A stretch of 64,000 nt of DNA from JAXGPP01 sp040766885 (lineage in GTDB: Bacteria; Planctomycetota; Planctomycetia; Pirellulales; Thermoguttaceae), in the NCBI GenBank assembly GCA_040766885.1, contig JAXGPP010000002.1:186001-250000 (forward strand), in the 5' to 3' direction. The position numbers and the translations under genes are program-made. Positions 33,526 to 44,083 of the stretch are shown piece by piece (position 1 is the stretch's first letter; each line of letters begins with the position of its first letter). Under the pieces are notes generated by a model. That model did no database searches and had not been told where the DNA came from. It saw only the letters and a list, made by a program, of their open reading frames with translations.

Positions 33526-34581
33526 TCAGGCGTACTGACCGCCACAGCATTCGTGCGGACTGTCGGCATAGAGGACCTTGTGCGGGAGCCGATGCGCGAC
33601 CTGCTGCTCCTCGCGGCGGAAGATCGACTCGCACGACTCGGCCAGCTTGCGAACCTGTTCGCTCTCAGCGTCGTTCAACGGCCGATAGTTCGCGGCGACC
33701 TCGATCGCCTTATCCAGCAGATCGACAAACGCGGGCGGGAACCCGGCCGCCACGCCGGGTTGCGAGAGCGTGAAGCGGACGACCAGGTCGACCTCGGCAA
33801 GTTCCTCAACCGGCCGGTACCACCACTTGCGCGACCGTTCGACTCCCTCCGGCCAGGCGCCGCGGCACATGGGCTTGATCGCCACCACGCCCGCCCCTTG
33901 TTCGCGGGCCAGCTCGAGCACCGCCTTGCCGAAGCCGAGCGTATGGTACTCGATGAAGTTGATGGGGAACATCACCGTGTCGAAGCGGAAGTGGCGCATT
34001 GCCTGGAGCGCCGATTTGGTCGTATGCGCAGAGAAGCCGAAGAAGCGGACCTTCCCCTCTTCCTTTGCCTTCTGGAAGGTCTCGATCGCGCCACCCGGAC
34101 CAAGTGCCTGTTTCACCTCGTCGGGCTGGCGGAGCGCGTGGAGCTGGTAGAGATCGAAGTGGTCGGTCTTGAGCCGCTCAAGCGATCGCTCCAATTCCTC
34201 GCGTGCTCCCTTGGCATCGCGCAGTTGCGTTTTGCAGGCCAGGAAGATCTCGTCGCGCGGTATGCCCTGGAGTCCGATTCCCATCTTCACTTCAGCATCG
34301 CCCCTGCCGTAGGCCGGAGCGACGTCGAAGTAGTTGACGCCGCGTTCGAAAGCATCGTGGATTGCCGCTGTCGCGGCTTCCTGATCTTCGTGCACCAGCG
34401 ACAGGCCGGGAAAGCCGATGATCGACACCTCTTCACCGGTCCGCCCCAAGGGGCGTCGCGGCATGGCCGCGGTCGCCGGCGGTTCGGCGACAGCCGCCTG
34501 GGCGTGGACCACCGAAGGCGCGGACAAGCTGGCAGCGCCCACCGCGCCGCCGACCGTCTTGAGGAACGATCGTCGTTTCAT
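33526..34581 (-). CDS. TAT-exported aldo/keto reductase
   Basis: 351 residues. The N-terminus MKRRSFLKTVGGAVGAASLS is a twin-arginine signal. The aldo/keto reductase barrel follows: RRPLGRTGEEVSIIGFPGL, VNYFDVAPAYGRGDAEVKMG (Asp and Tyr of the tetrad), LACKT with the Lys, DLYQLHAL (His). The C-terminal helices end in HECCGGQY. It reduces or oxidises sugar- or aldehyde-type carbonyls with NADP(H). It is encoded 74 bases after the DUF5107-TPR gene in the same direction. An overlapping longer frame reaching into that gene is not needed. Confidence 0.9.
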   Translation of the reverse strand: MKRRSFLKTVGGAVGAASLSAPSVVHAQAAVAEPPATAAMPRRPLGRTGEEVSIIGFPGLSLVHEDQEAATAAIHDAFERGVNYFDVAPAYGRGDAEVKMGIGLQGIPRDEIFLACKTQLRDAKGAREELERSLERLKTDHFDLYQLHALRQPDEVKQALGPGGAIETFQKAKEEGKVRFFGFSAHTTKSALQAMRHFRFDTVMFPINFIEYHTLGFGKAVLELAREQGAGVVAIKPMCRGAWPEGVERSRKWWYRPVEELAEVDLVVRFTLSQPGVAAGFPPAFVDLLDKAIEVAANYRPLNDAESEQVRKLAESCESIFRREEQQVAHRLPHKVLYADSPHECCGGQYA

Positions 34582-34655
34582 GGGTATCTCCTCTTTCGCC
34601 CCTGCGGGGCTTTCGTGTGTTGCGATGGGCACCCGTGCCGAGCGCTGCTGCAATC

Positions 34656-37600
34656 TTAGGGCGCGCCCGGCAGCGAGGCCAGCGCCTTGCGGCACAGTTC
34701 GCGGTGTTCGTTCTGTTCGTCCGACCCGCGGGGGCCGTCGGCCCCGCGCTGCCAGGCGGCGCGAGCCTCGTCAATACGTCCCAGGGCGGCCAGAGCCTTG
34801 CCGCGCCAGTACTCCGCGCGGGCCTCCTGCGGCCGACGCGAGCGGCCCACACCGATGTTCTTCGGGTAGGTCAGGGCGGCTTCGAAGTCGGCCAGCGCCG
34901 CCGCATGGTCACCCTTTTCGAATCGCTGCTGCCCGCGGCTCAGGTGAGCCTTGCGGAACAGCACCAGGGGCAAGTCCTGCCCTTCCCAGTTGACGAAGTG
35001 GGGCGTCGATTCGAGGAGCTCGATCGCGTCGTCGTGGCGATGCTCCTCCACGTACGCCTGGGCGAGCATGATCGAGATCTCGGCCCGCCGCTCGCCTTCA
35101 ATCGGCATGTTCGCCAACAGCTCGATCGCTTCGGGACGCCGCTTGCTGGCGACGAGGATCTCGGCCAGATCGCGATAGAGTGTCTGGTCGCTCGGCCGGG
35201 CGGCGATCGCGCGGCGGTAGTGTTCGGCAGCGCGGCCATGGTCCCCCTCCATGTTCGCCGCATGGAGCCCGAGGTTGCGGTGGGCCATGGCGAGCTTCGG
35301 ATCAAGCTCGGCTGCCTGCTGCCAGTGGCTTACGGCCTCATCGAGACGTCCGAGGTTTGCCAGCAGGTTGCCCAGGTGGAGATGGGCGTGCGCGTCGTGG
35401 GAATTCTTCTCCAGGGCGAAATCAAAGACTTCGATCTCCTCCGGACGCGACGGGAACGCGAAGTCCTGCCAGCGTGAAGCCGCTTCGCGGAGCAATTCAC
35501 CGCTTGAGGATTCCTGATCGGATTGCCGCGACAGAAGCCACGCGAGGTGGTAGAGCGCCAGGGGGGGCGGCTGGTCGGGCACGGGCTTTAACATCGTTTC
35601 GGCCAGAACTCTCGCGGCCTCGCTGAACAGGCCGCACTCGGCGAAGGTCCAGACGGTCTCGATGATCTCGAACTCGTGTTCGCCGAGACCAGCGACAGTC
35701 CAATCGCGAAAGCGGTTCATGGCCGGCCCATTCTCCAGCGCGAGAATGGCCTGGGGGAGGATGGCCGTCGGATCGCGGCGCGCGGCGAGCCGGGCTTGTT
35801 CCCAGGCTTCCTCGCGCCGGCCCGCTGCCAAGAGGGCCATCAGCACGTGATCGCGTGCCCGGGCGTCGTCGGGATTGGCGCGGGCGGCTTTTCGGAAAGC
35901 GTCGAGTGCTTTGCCGTACTGTTTGAGCCGCATGAAGCCGCGGCCGGCAAGATCGAGGCCGAGCGACCGCGTGCCATGATGCTTCGCGGCCTGGTAGCCG
36001 CAGTCGGCGGCCTCGGAGAACCGCTCCTGCCGCAATCGGCAGACGCCGAGGAAGTACCACGCCAGGCCGTCGTCGCCGTAGCGGTCGAGCGCCTTCTGCA
36101 ATCGCTCGGCGGCCTGGTCGCAAAGACCGGCTTCGATGTCGAGCACCGCCAGCGCCCGCAGCGAAGGAACATGGCCGGGATCGCTGGCGAGGGCCATTTC
36201 ATAGTACTGCCGGGCCTTGAGACGGTTGGTGCCGCGATCGAACTTGTCTCCCTTGAGGTACTTCTCTTCCACCGAAAGCTGGTCGTCGGGCTTTTCGACA
36301 AACTTCGCCGGATCGGGGGGCGAGACCTCGGGGATCGGCAGCGGCGTGGTGAACTGGGCGAGCGTCGTCCCTTCCTTTGTCTTCACCGTGACCTGAACCG
36401 GTCCATCACCCGGATAGACGAGCGTCGCTGGCCTGGCAGGGGAAAGATCGGCACGGACGGCAAGCATGTCGCGACCGTCGGAGGCGAGCGTGCAGATTGC
36501 CTCGGGGTATTCGGCCGTGGCGATAATCCGCACTTCAGTCTTGCCATCCACGACTCTCGACTGCGCCGCAAGATCTTTCGTAGCATACTCGAAGCCGTCG
36601 CCCAGGCCGTGCACCGGGTACCACCACTCTTGCCAGGCGACCTGTTGCCGCGGGGCGAGCATCCCGTAGTCGGATTGCGTGGGCAAGGGGCCGCTCTGCA
36701 CCTCGATGTACTCGACGTCCTCGTCGCCGAGGTTCTGCTGGGCCACCAGGCCCCACTCCGAGTTGCCCCAGGTCCAGGCCTTCTTGCCGGGAAGCACGCG
36801 ATGATTGGCCACTTGCACGATGCCGCGGTCGGCATCGGCATCGTAGGCCCCGAAGAAATCGAAGGCACAGTTCACCGCGAAAACAGACGCCGGCTCGTCG
36901 TAGTTCTTGAGCCAGGAAAGGTCCTTACCTTCGTGGATCGGCCAGTCGAAGAACTCGCGACCGTTGTGGTCGGTGCCCAGCGTCATGGGGTAGATGAACC
37001 GCGTGCCCGGCCGCTTGGGGAACGCCGTGCAGTTCCAGAAGTAATAGGGATGCACACCATCGGTCGGGTTGGAAAGGCGGATCTGCTCGTCGAGGTAGGC
37101 CTTACCCGGATGGAGCGTCACGCGGACAGTCCACCGCGTGCGGAACATCTTCTCGATGTTGTTGACTTCGATGAACGCCGAGCCATCCGGATTGCGGCCC
37201 AACACGGCATCGACTGGAGAGACGAGCGTCACCGTATGGACTTGCGGCCCGGGGTTCCACTCGACGCCGCCAGTGATGAAAGCGCCGCGCATGGCGATCA
37301 TGCTCGGCTTGATCACGCGGTTGAAATGGAACATCTCTTTATTCTCAGTCTTGTCGAGCACCGAGAACAGCCGGCCGCCGAGTTCCGGCAGGCAGGTGAC
37401 CTTGAGATACTCGTTTTCCAGCCATAGCGCCTTATAGGAGCGATCGACTTTCGTCCGCGACAGATGATCCTGCATCGTGTAGGGATAGGTGATCGCTCCT
37501 TTGACGGTCGTGGAGAGCCTCGCCGGCCCTTCCATGGCCCAGAACTTGGGGTTCACGTCGTCTTCCCAGGGATACGTGGGAATGGTCATCGTGCCTTCCC

Positions 37601-37688
37601 ATGACTTCACGTCGTCCGCCTGAGCCGGAGTATTGAACGATGCCATGAGAGCGGTCAGCAGCAGTAGCAGTCGTACATGGTTCATCAC
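34656..37688 (-). CDS. Secreted DUF5107 protein with C-terminal TPR repeats
   Basis: 1010 residues: a signal peptide (MMNHVRLLLLLTALMASFNTPAQA), a DUF5107 beta-sandwich region (about 30-420: WLENEYLKVTCLPELGGRLFSVLDKT, a motif recalling the galactose-mutarotase-like fold) and a long TPR array (about 460-1000; for example ALDAFRKAARANPDDARARD, AHLHLGNLLANLGRLDEAVS). DUF5107-TPR proteins accompany glycan-degradation genes; a glycosidase or sugar-binding role is plausible but unproven. Its ATG overlaps the stop of the Gfo/Idh gene by four bases (37685-37688), so the two are translationally coupled. Confidence 0.88.
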   Translation of the reverse strand: MMNHVRLLLLLTALMASFNTPAQADDVKSWEGTMTIPTYPWEDDVNPKFWAMEGPARLSTTVKGAITYPYTMQDHLSRTKVDRSYKALWLENEYLKVTCLPELGGRLFSVLDKTENKEMFHFNRVIKPSMIAMRGAFITGGVEWNPGPQVHTVTLVSPVDAVLGRNPDGSAFIEVNNIEKMFRTRWTVRVTLHPGKAYLDEQIRLSNPTDGVHPYYFWNCTAFPKRPGTRFIYPMTLGTDHNGREFFDWPIHEGKDLSWLKNYDEPASVFAVNCAFDFFGAYDADADRGIVQVANHRVLPGKKAWTWGNSEWGLVAQQNLGDEDVEYIEVQSGPLPTQSDYGMLAPRQQVAWQEWWYPVHGLGDGFEYATKDLAAQSRVVDGKTEVRIIATAEYPEAICTLASDGRDMLAVRADLSPARPATLVYPGDGPVQVTVKTKEGTTLAQFTTPLPIPEVSPPDPAKFVEKPDDQLSVEEKYLKGDKFDRGTNRLKARQYYEMALASDPGHVPSLRALAVLDIEAGLCDQAAERLQKALDRYGDDGLAWYFLGVCRLRQERFSEAADCGYQAAKHHGTRSLGLDLAGRGFMRLKQYGKALDAFRKAARANPDDARARDHVLMALLAAGRREEAWEQARLAARRDPTAILPQAILALENGPAMNRFRDWTVAGLGEHEFEIIETVWTFAECGLFSEAARVLAETMLKPVPDQPPPLALYHLAWLLSRQSDQESSSGELLREAASRWQDFAFPSRPEEIEVFDFALEKNSHDAHAHLHLGNLLANLGRLDEAVSHWQQAAELDPKLAMAHRNLGLHAANMEGDHGRAAEHYRRAIAARPSDQTLYRDLAEILVASKRRPEAIELLANMPIEGERRAEISIMLAQAYVEEHRHDDAIELLESTPHFVNWEGQDLPLVLFRKAHLSRGQQRFEKGDHAAALADFEAALTYPKNIGVGRSRRPQEARAEYWRGKALAALGRIDEARAAWQRGADGPRGSDEQNEHRELCRKALASLPGAP

Positions 37689-39106
37689 ACGATTTCCTTC
37701 ACCAAGAACGATTCTCGATAGTAGCCGCGGACGATCTCGTTTGCCTGCGGATGATTACGGAAGCACTCGTGCTCTGGGTCGAGTTCGAGCCAGGGGCCGA
37801 GTGTGACCGTGTTCAGGTCGACTTCGTGGGCCCCGAGATGGGCGGCGAAACGATCGTACATCTGCTCAAGCTCCGGAATCTCACGGACTTGGGCCCGCTG
37901 CTGGTCGGGCGGCGCCGCCTGCCCGACGCGAAGCGAGATATTGCCGGCATGGCAGACGGCCGTGGAGAGATGCCCGACTTCGATTTCGGCGTTGAGATCC
38001 TCGCGGCGGCCGCTGCGGACGGCGTTGATGAAGTTGACGAAGTGATCTTCGTTGCCGGAGAAGCGGGCGACTTCTTTTCCGTCACGATCGACCGCCAGGC
38101 CGCGGTACAGGCTCACCGAGCCTCCTTCACACTCAACGATCACGCCCACGCCTTGCTCGCCGCGGAAATCGGGCATGGCGGTGTCGTCTTTTGCCTTGCG
38201 GAGGTTGTGCACCTCGTAGAGCACCGGCGCGGCGGCGAAATCGTAGTAGATGATCTGGGTGTTGGGGACGTCGCAGGCGTCGTTGAACACGAACCGGCCG
38301 CCGAGGCTCATCACCCGTCGCGGCCAGGTTTCGCCGAGACACCAGCGGGCGATATCCATCTCGTGCACCCCCTGGTTGCACGACTCGCCGTCGCCCGTGT
38401 TCCACAGGAAGCTGCAGTCGTACTGGAGGCGGTCGCGATAGATCGGTTCCTTGCGGGCCGGGCCGCACCACAACTCGTAATCGAGCGACGCCGGCAGTTC
38501 GAGCGGCGTAGCGCGTTTGCCGCAGGAGCTTCGGCCCTTGTTGGCGAATGCGTAGACGCGCTCGATCTTGCCGAGGTTGCCGGCCTGAATCCAGGCTATA
38601 CCGTCGCGGATCGAGGTCTGCGATCGCCGCTGGGTACCGCACTGCACGATTCGGTTGTGACGCCGGGCGGCATTGACCATCTGCCGGCCTTCCCAGATGT
38701 AGTGGGAGAGAGGCTTCTCGCAGTAGACGTGTTTGCCTGCCTCACAGGCCCAGATCGTGCTCAGGCCGTGCCAGTAGTTCTGGGTGGCGTTGGCGACGCA
38801 GTCGATATCGGGCCGTTCCAGCAACTTGCGGACGTCGGTGCACTGCTCAACCTCGTGGCCATACTTGACCTTGATCATCTCGGCCGTGCTGCCCAGCCGG
38901 TCCTGATCGGGATCGCAGATGGCGACCACGCTGACGCCCGGCTGGCTCTGGAAGCCGGGCAGGTGCGCCCCAACGCCCCGGCCGCCGAGCCCGACGAGGC
39001 CTACCCGAATCTCGTCATTGGCGGCCAGCACGCGCGAATTGGCCACCATGGGAAAGCTCAGGGCTGCGGCGGAAGCCGCAAGGAAACGACGGCGTGAAAA
39101 CGACAT
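37685..39106 (-). CDS. TAT-exported Gfo/Idh/MocA-family oxidoreductase
   Basis: 473 residues. The twin-arginine signal MSFSRRRFLAASAAALSFPM is followed by the Rossmann fold EIRVGLVGLGGRGVGAHL, an AICDPDQDRL segment and the family EKPLSHYIWEG (EKP motif with catalytic Lys). The C-terminal beta-sheet domain carries the substrate site. Such exported dehydrogenases act on sugars or inositols in the planctomycete periplasm, using NAD(P) by family analogy. It is the first gene of a run that continues with the DUF5107-TPR protein, aldo/keto reductase and methyltransferase. GGAG lies upstream of the ATG. Confidence 0.92.
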   Translation of the reverse strand: MSFSRRRFLAASAAALSFPMVANSRVLAANDEIRVGLVGLGGRGVGAHLPGFQSQPGVSVVAICDPDQDRLGSTAEMIKVKYGHEVEQCTDVRKLLERPDIDCVANATQNYWHGLSTIWACEAGKHVYCEKPLSHYIWEGRQMVNAARRHNRIVQCGTQRRSQTSIRDGIAWIQAGNLGKIERVYAFANKGRSSCGKRATPLELPASLDYELWCGPARKEPIYRDRLQYDCSFLWNTGDGESCNQGVHEMDIARWCLGETWPRRVMSLGGRFVFNDACDVPNTQIIYYDFAAAPVLYEVHNLRKAKDDTAMPDFRGEQGVGVIVECEGGSVSLYRGLAVDRDGKEVARFSGNEDHFVNFINAVRSGRREDLNAEIEVGHLSTAVCHAGNISLRVGQAAPPDQQRAQVREIPELEQMYDRFAAHLGAHEVDLNTVTLGPWLELDPEHECFRNHPQANEIVRGYYRESFLVKEIV

Positions 39107-39221
39107 GGCACGGTCTCCAGGGAGTCAGGCAGGCCCAATGCTCAGTCGATAGTGTGGCCGAGAGGGAGGGCGCGACGCAAGAGCCTTGCCGGCAGTCGTC
39201 CCGCAGCGGGGGATGGAGGAA

Positions 39222-39833
39222 TCAGAAAGCCGGGCGATCCACCGGAGCGGCGTGGGCGTCGGAGAGGTCTTCCTCGAGCCAGCACTCCTTGCGGTGCCAG
39301 CCGACGTCGTGGAGCTTCGGCTGGGAGTGAAGCCAGCGGTCGATGCACTCCAGCAGCCTCCGCAGGGCAGGGCTATCCGGTGGCGAGAAGACATGCCCCG
39401 TCATTGCCAGATGGCGTCGTTCGGCGGCCTTGCGAGCGGTCCACTCGACGCTTGCCATCCAGCGGCGGTCGATCCATTCCAGGACCAGGCAGAACCGGCT
39501 ATCGTCGACGGCGCACTCGGCGCACTGCGCGTTTTCCACCGTACCGCGGTTTTCGACTCGGATCCCCGCGCGGGCCAGGCCATCGCACAGGGCGTGGAAC
39601 AACCGCACGCCGACCAGCGGCGAATCGGGGCGATCGCCGGCGAACCATTCGGCATCATCGCCCGAAAACACGGCGACCGTTCGCACTCCCGGCGGATCCT
39701 GCGAACTGACACCGCGCGGCGGCCGGACGATCAGCCGGAAGGCGACGACCACCGCCGCCATGGCCGCCAGGACGAGCAGTGTGGAGAGCCAGGGTTCCAA
39801 GGGAAGCCCCAATGACCAGGTGCCAACGACCAA
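39222..39833 (-). CDS. Hypothetical protein with one N-terminal TM helix
   Basis: About 190-203 residues; I do not recognise the family. One TM helix (STLLVLAAMAAVVVAFRLIV) is followed by a soluble domain with VAVFSGDDAEWFAGDRP, LFHALCDGLARAGIRVENR, FCLVLEWIDRRWMASVEW and a Trp/Cys-rich C-terminus (HRKECWLEED). The longest frame starts at a TTG at 39833 inside a low-complexity repeat, so the true start is probably nearer (TTG 39800). It lies 152 bases upstream of the Gfo/Idh gene? No clear promoter between them is visible, and it is encoded on the same strand; it may be part of the same transcript or separate. Confidence 0.6.
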   Translation of the reverse strand: MVVGTWSLGLPLEPWLSTLLVLAAMAAVVVAFRLIVRPPRGVSSQDPPGVRTVAVFSGDDAEWFAGDRPDSPLVGVRLFHALCDGLARAGIRVENRGTVENAQCAECAVDDSRFCLVLEWIDRRWMASVEWTARKAAERRHLAMTGHVFSPPDSPALRRLLECIDRWLHSQPKLHDVGWHRKECWLEEDLSDAHAAPVDRPAF

Positions 39834-39960
39834 GGGGGAAATGACGAATGACGAAATCAGAATGACGAAAGAATGTCGAAGCCGGAATGACCGAAAGCCC
39901 GGTCATTGGGATCTGGTGACCGGTGCTTCGTCCTTTGGACTTCATTCGTCATTCAATAGG
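39834..39960. repeat. Low-complexity ATGACGAA / TTCATTCGTCATT repeat region
   Basis: Degenerate units of the type AATGACGAA occur several times from 39839 to 39885, followed by an opposite-strand unit (CATTCGTCATTC) at 39943-39954, so parts can pair. This style of filler recurs in planctomycete intergenic regions. No coding potential. Confidence 0.6.
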
Positions 39961-39986
39961 TGCTCAGTACTCCAGTGCGCGTTGCC

Positions 39987-41915
<1,929 letters not shown>

Positions 41916-42135
41916 CGTCGGCCCTCGGTTTTCTCATCAGAAGCGACGGCACGGGCCCGCCCCTGGACCCGCGCATGCGGTTATCTTAACGTCTGTGCTG
42001 CCAGCGAAAAGGGCAAACACCACCGGGCAACCAGTACGTCGCGGGGGCGGGAAATGTTCACCTTGTCGACAGGAATTGCCGCTGGCGCCGCAGGCGGCAA
42101 ATATCACTCGCCGCACACCCGTTCGCTACGGCCAC

Positions 42136-43530
42136 TCACACGTCGATCCGCCTCCAGCCGCCGTGCCAGAAACGGTAGAGCACCAGCGTCGCACGCACCG
42201 CCAGATCGGCGACCATCGCGTACCACGCGCCTTGGATGCCCAGGCCCCAGCCGCTCAGGGTCGAGTTCGTGCCGGGAATCGTAAGCGTGTCAAAGCACAA
42301 CCAGTAGGCGGCCGGAAGCCGCACGCCGACGAACCCGACAATCGTAAACGCGAGCGGCCATCGCGTGTCGCCGGCGCCACGCAGCGCTCCGGACAGGATC
42401 ATGTTCAAAGCCAGCGCCGGCATCGCGATGGCGATCGTTTGCAGGAGAGGCGCCGCGGCCAGCGCGATCCGCGCCTGTCGGCCGCCGACCAGCAGCATGG
42501 CCAGTTGCGGCGCGGCGAAGAAGAACGCCATTGCGGCCACCGTCATCAGCCCGCCGCCGACCAGCAAAGCCATGATTACGCTGCGACTGGCCCGGCGATG
42601 GTCGCCGGCTCCCAAATACTGGCCAGCCAGCGTCGCCGCAGCCACCTGGAATGCCGCACCCGGCAGGTAAGCAAGTGATTCCACGCGAATCGCGACGCCG
42701 TGCGCCGCCGCTGCCAAGTCGCCCAATTGGTTGATCAGCGCCACAAACCAGAGCTGACAGCCAATGATCGAGAGCATATCGGCTCCGCCCGGGACTCCGA
42801 TCCATAACAGGCGGCGAATGAACGGCAAATCGGGCCGCATCCGGCGCCAGTTGAGGTGGAGGCCGGATCGACCACGGATCAGCAGCCCTGCCGCCAGCAG
42901 CCCACCGCAGCAGTAGCCCAAGGAGGTGCCGATCGCCAAACCTTCCCAGCCCAACCGCGGCAGCGGCCCTATTCCCAGCACGAGGCTCCAGCTCACCACA
43001 ATATTGACCGTGTTGACAACGACCATGATCAACAGGCCGGCAATCATATCGCCCGCACCGCGGAGGCAGGCAACGCCAACCGCCTCCATCATGATCAGCG
43101 GAAGGGCCGGCAGAATGCAGTAGACGTACCGTACGGCGAGCGCAGCGGAAGTCCCTTCCAGGTTCACCAGCCCTACCGCGTCACGAGCCAGCCATCCGGC
43201 TGCGACCGTGGCTACCGCGGCCAACACAGCGCCTAGGATGAAGGCCTGATTGACTGTCCGTCGGGCAGATACCGGATCACCCGCGCCGACGAACCGGGCG
43301 ACCATCGCGGTGGCGCCAATGGCGATCACCGCGAAAATCCCCTGCGCGAGCCAGAGGAGATAGGCCATTAAATTCATGGCCGCCAGATGCGGTTCCTCAA
43401 GGTACCGCCCGGCAATCACCGTGTCGGAGAAACCGACCAGCATCGCCAAGAGTTGCTCGGCGAGCACGGGTAGAGCCAACTGAAGCGTCCGCCGCAATGT
43501 TCCGTGGCTCTCAGTCAGACGTACAATCAC
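42136..43530 (-). CDS. MATE-family multidrug/organic cation efflux transporter
   Basis: 464 residues with 12 predicted TM helices in two MatE halves. The N-terminal half begins LALPVLAEQLLAMLVGFSDTVIAGRYL and has ATAMVARFVGAGDP; the second half has RRLLWIGVPGGADMLSIIGC, LAGQYLGAGDHRRAS and ALRGAGDTRWPL. These are DinF/NorM-like features of Na+ or H+ coupled export of cationic compounds. The start is GTG at 43530 by frame; an ATG further in is possible. Upstream there is a repeat-rich noncoding region that may contain its promoter. Confidence 0.93.
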   Translation of the reverse strand: MIVRLTESHGTLRRTLQLALPVLAEQLLAMLVGFSDTVIAGRYLEEPHLAAMNLMAYLLWLAQGIFAVIAIGATAMVARFVGAGDPVSARRTVNQAFILGAVLAAVATVAAGWLARDAVGLVNLEGTSAALAVRYVYCILPALPLIMMEAVGVACLRGAGDMIAGLLIMVVVNTVNIVVSWSLVLGIGPLPRLGWEGLAIGTSLGYCCGGLLAAGLLIRGRSGLHLNWRRMRPDLPFIRRLLWIGVPGGADMLSIIGCQLWFVALINQLGDLAAAAHGVAIRVESLAYLPGAAFQVAAATLAGQYLGAGDHRRASRSVIMALLVGGGLMTVAAMAFFFAAPQLAMLLVGGRQARIALAAAPLLQTIAIAMPALALNMILSGALRGAGDTRWPLAFTIVGFVGVRLPAAYWLCFDTLTIPGTNSTLSGWGLGIQGAWYAMVADLAVRATLVLYRFWHGGWRRIDV

Positions 43531-43689
43531 AGACGGCGGGCGATATGGCAGGCGGGAAAGGGAAGCGGTGCGGTGCTCCGCGTTGTATCGTTCGACGCTC
43601 AGCGGGGCGGCACGCTCAACGATACAGTAGATCTACGGAAAGAAGAACCGGATCGCGGCGGTATGAGGCAAAGCTAAGCAAAATCAAAG

Positions 43690-43738
43690 TGTTTTATTTT
43701 GATACAAGTGTTCAATTTTGCTGTATCAAAATAAAACA
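43690..43738. repeat. AT-rich 17-bp perfect inverted repeat, 15-base spacer
   Basis: TGTTTTATTTTGATACA (43690-43706) is mirrored exactly at 43722-43738. Such an AT-rich dyad is out of character for this GC-rich region. It lies about 160 bases upstream of the MATE start and could be an operator. Confidence 0.85.
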
Positions 43739-43782
43739 GGCGAGCTGGGGCCTGCCTCGAGCATTCAATCCCCAGCTCGCCT
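43738..43782. repeat. 13-bp perfect inverted repeat next to the AT-rich dyad
   Basis: AGGCGAGCTGGGG (43738-43750) pairs with CCCCAGCTCGCCT (43770-43782), 19-base loop. It directly abuts the AT-rich dyad, giving two consecutive stem-loops. Confidence 0.85.
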
Positions 43783-43943
43783 TGCTTACTCGGAAGTCGT
43801 CACTTCTGAGTGGTCGGGAAGCCGTCTTCTCTGTTCCAGTCGGGGGGAATTGCCTCTTCCAGTCCGACTTTGGCCTCTCGAACGTTCCTGTATATACCTC
43901 TTCGTTTACCGGCCCCAGTCAGAAATTGCCTCTTCTCTGTACC

Positions 43944-43973
43944 CCCCGGCGGCTCGAGAAAGAGCCGCCGGGG
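43944..43973. repeat. 12-bp GC-rich hairpin
   Basis: CCCCGGCGGCTC (43944-43955) pairs with GAGCCGCCGGGG (43962-43973) around GAGAAA. It could stop transcription from the ABC gene to its right, but there is no T-run on the minus strand. Confidence 0.7.
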
Positions 43974-44083
43974 ATTCTCTGGGGGGGTGACTGCTCTGCA
44001 TTTTGCAGAAGCGATGACTGCTTTATGCAAACAGCGTGCCAATAACGGCCCCGAGGCAAGTCTGACGTGCGGCGATCACGGGA

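Larger units (their letters stand above)
43531..44083. other. Repeat-rich noncoding region between MATE and ABC exporter genes
   Basis: 553 bases holding three strong inverted repeats (given separately) and two related direct motifs (ATTGCCTCTTC at about 43850 and 43926). There is a marked drop in GC between about 43680 and 43740. Short frames have no domain character. It may contain the MATE promoter and an uncharacterised structured RNA. Confidence 0.5.
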
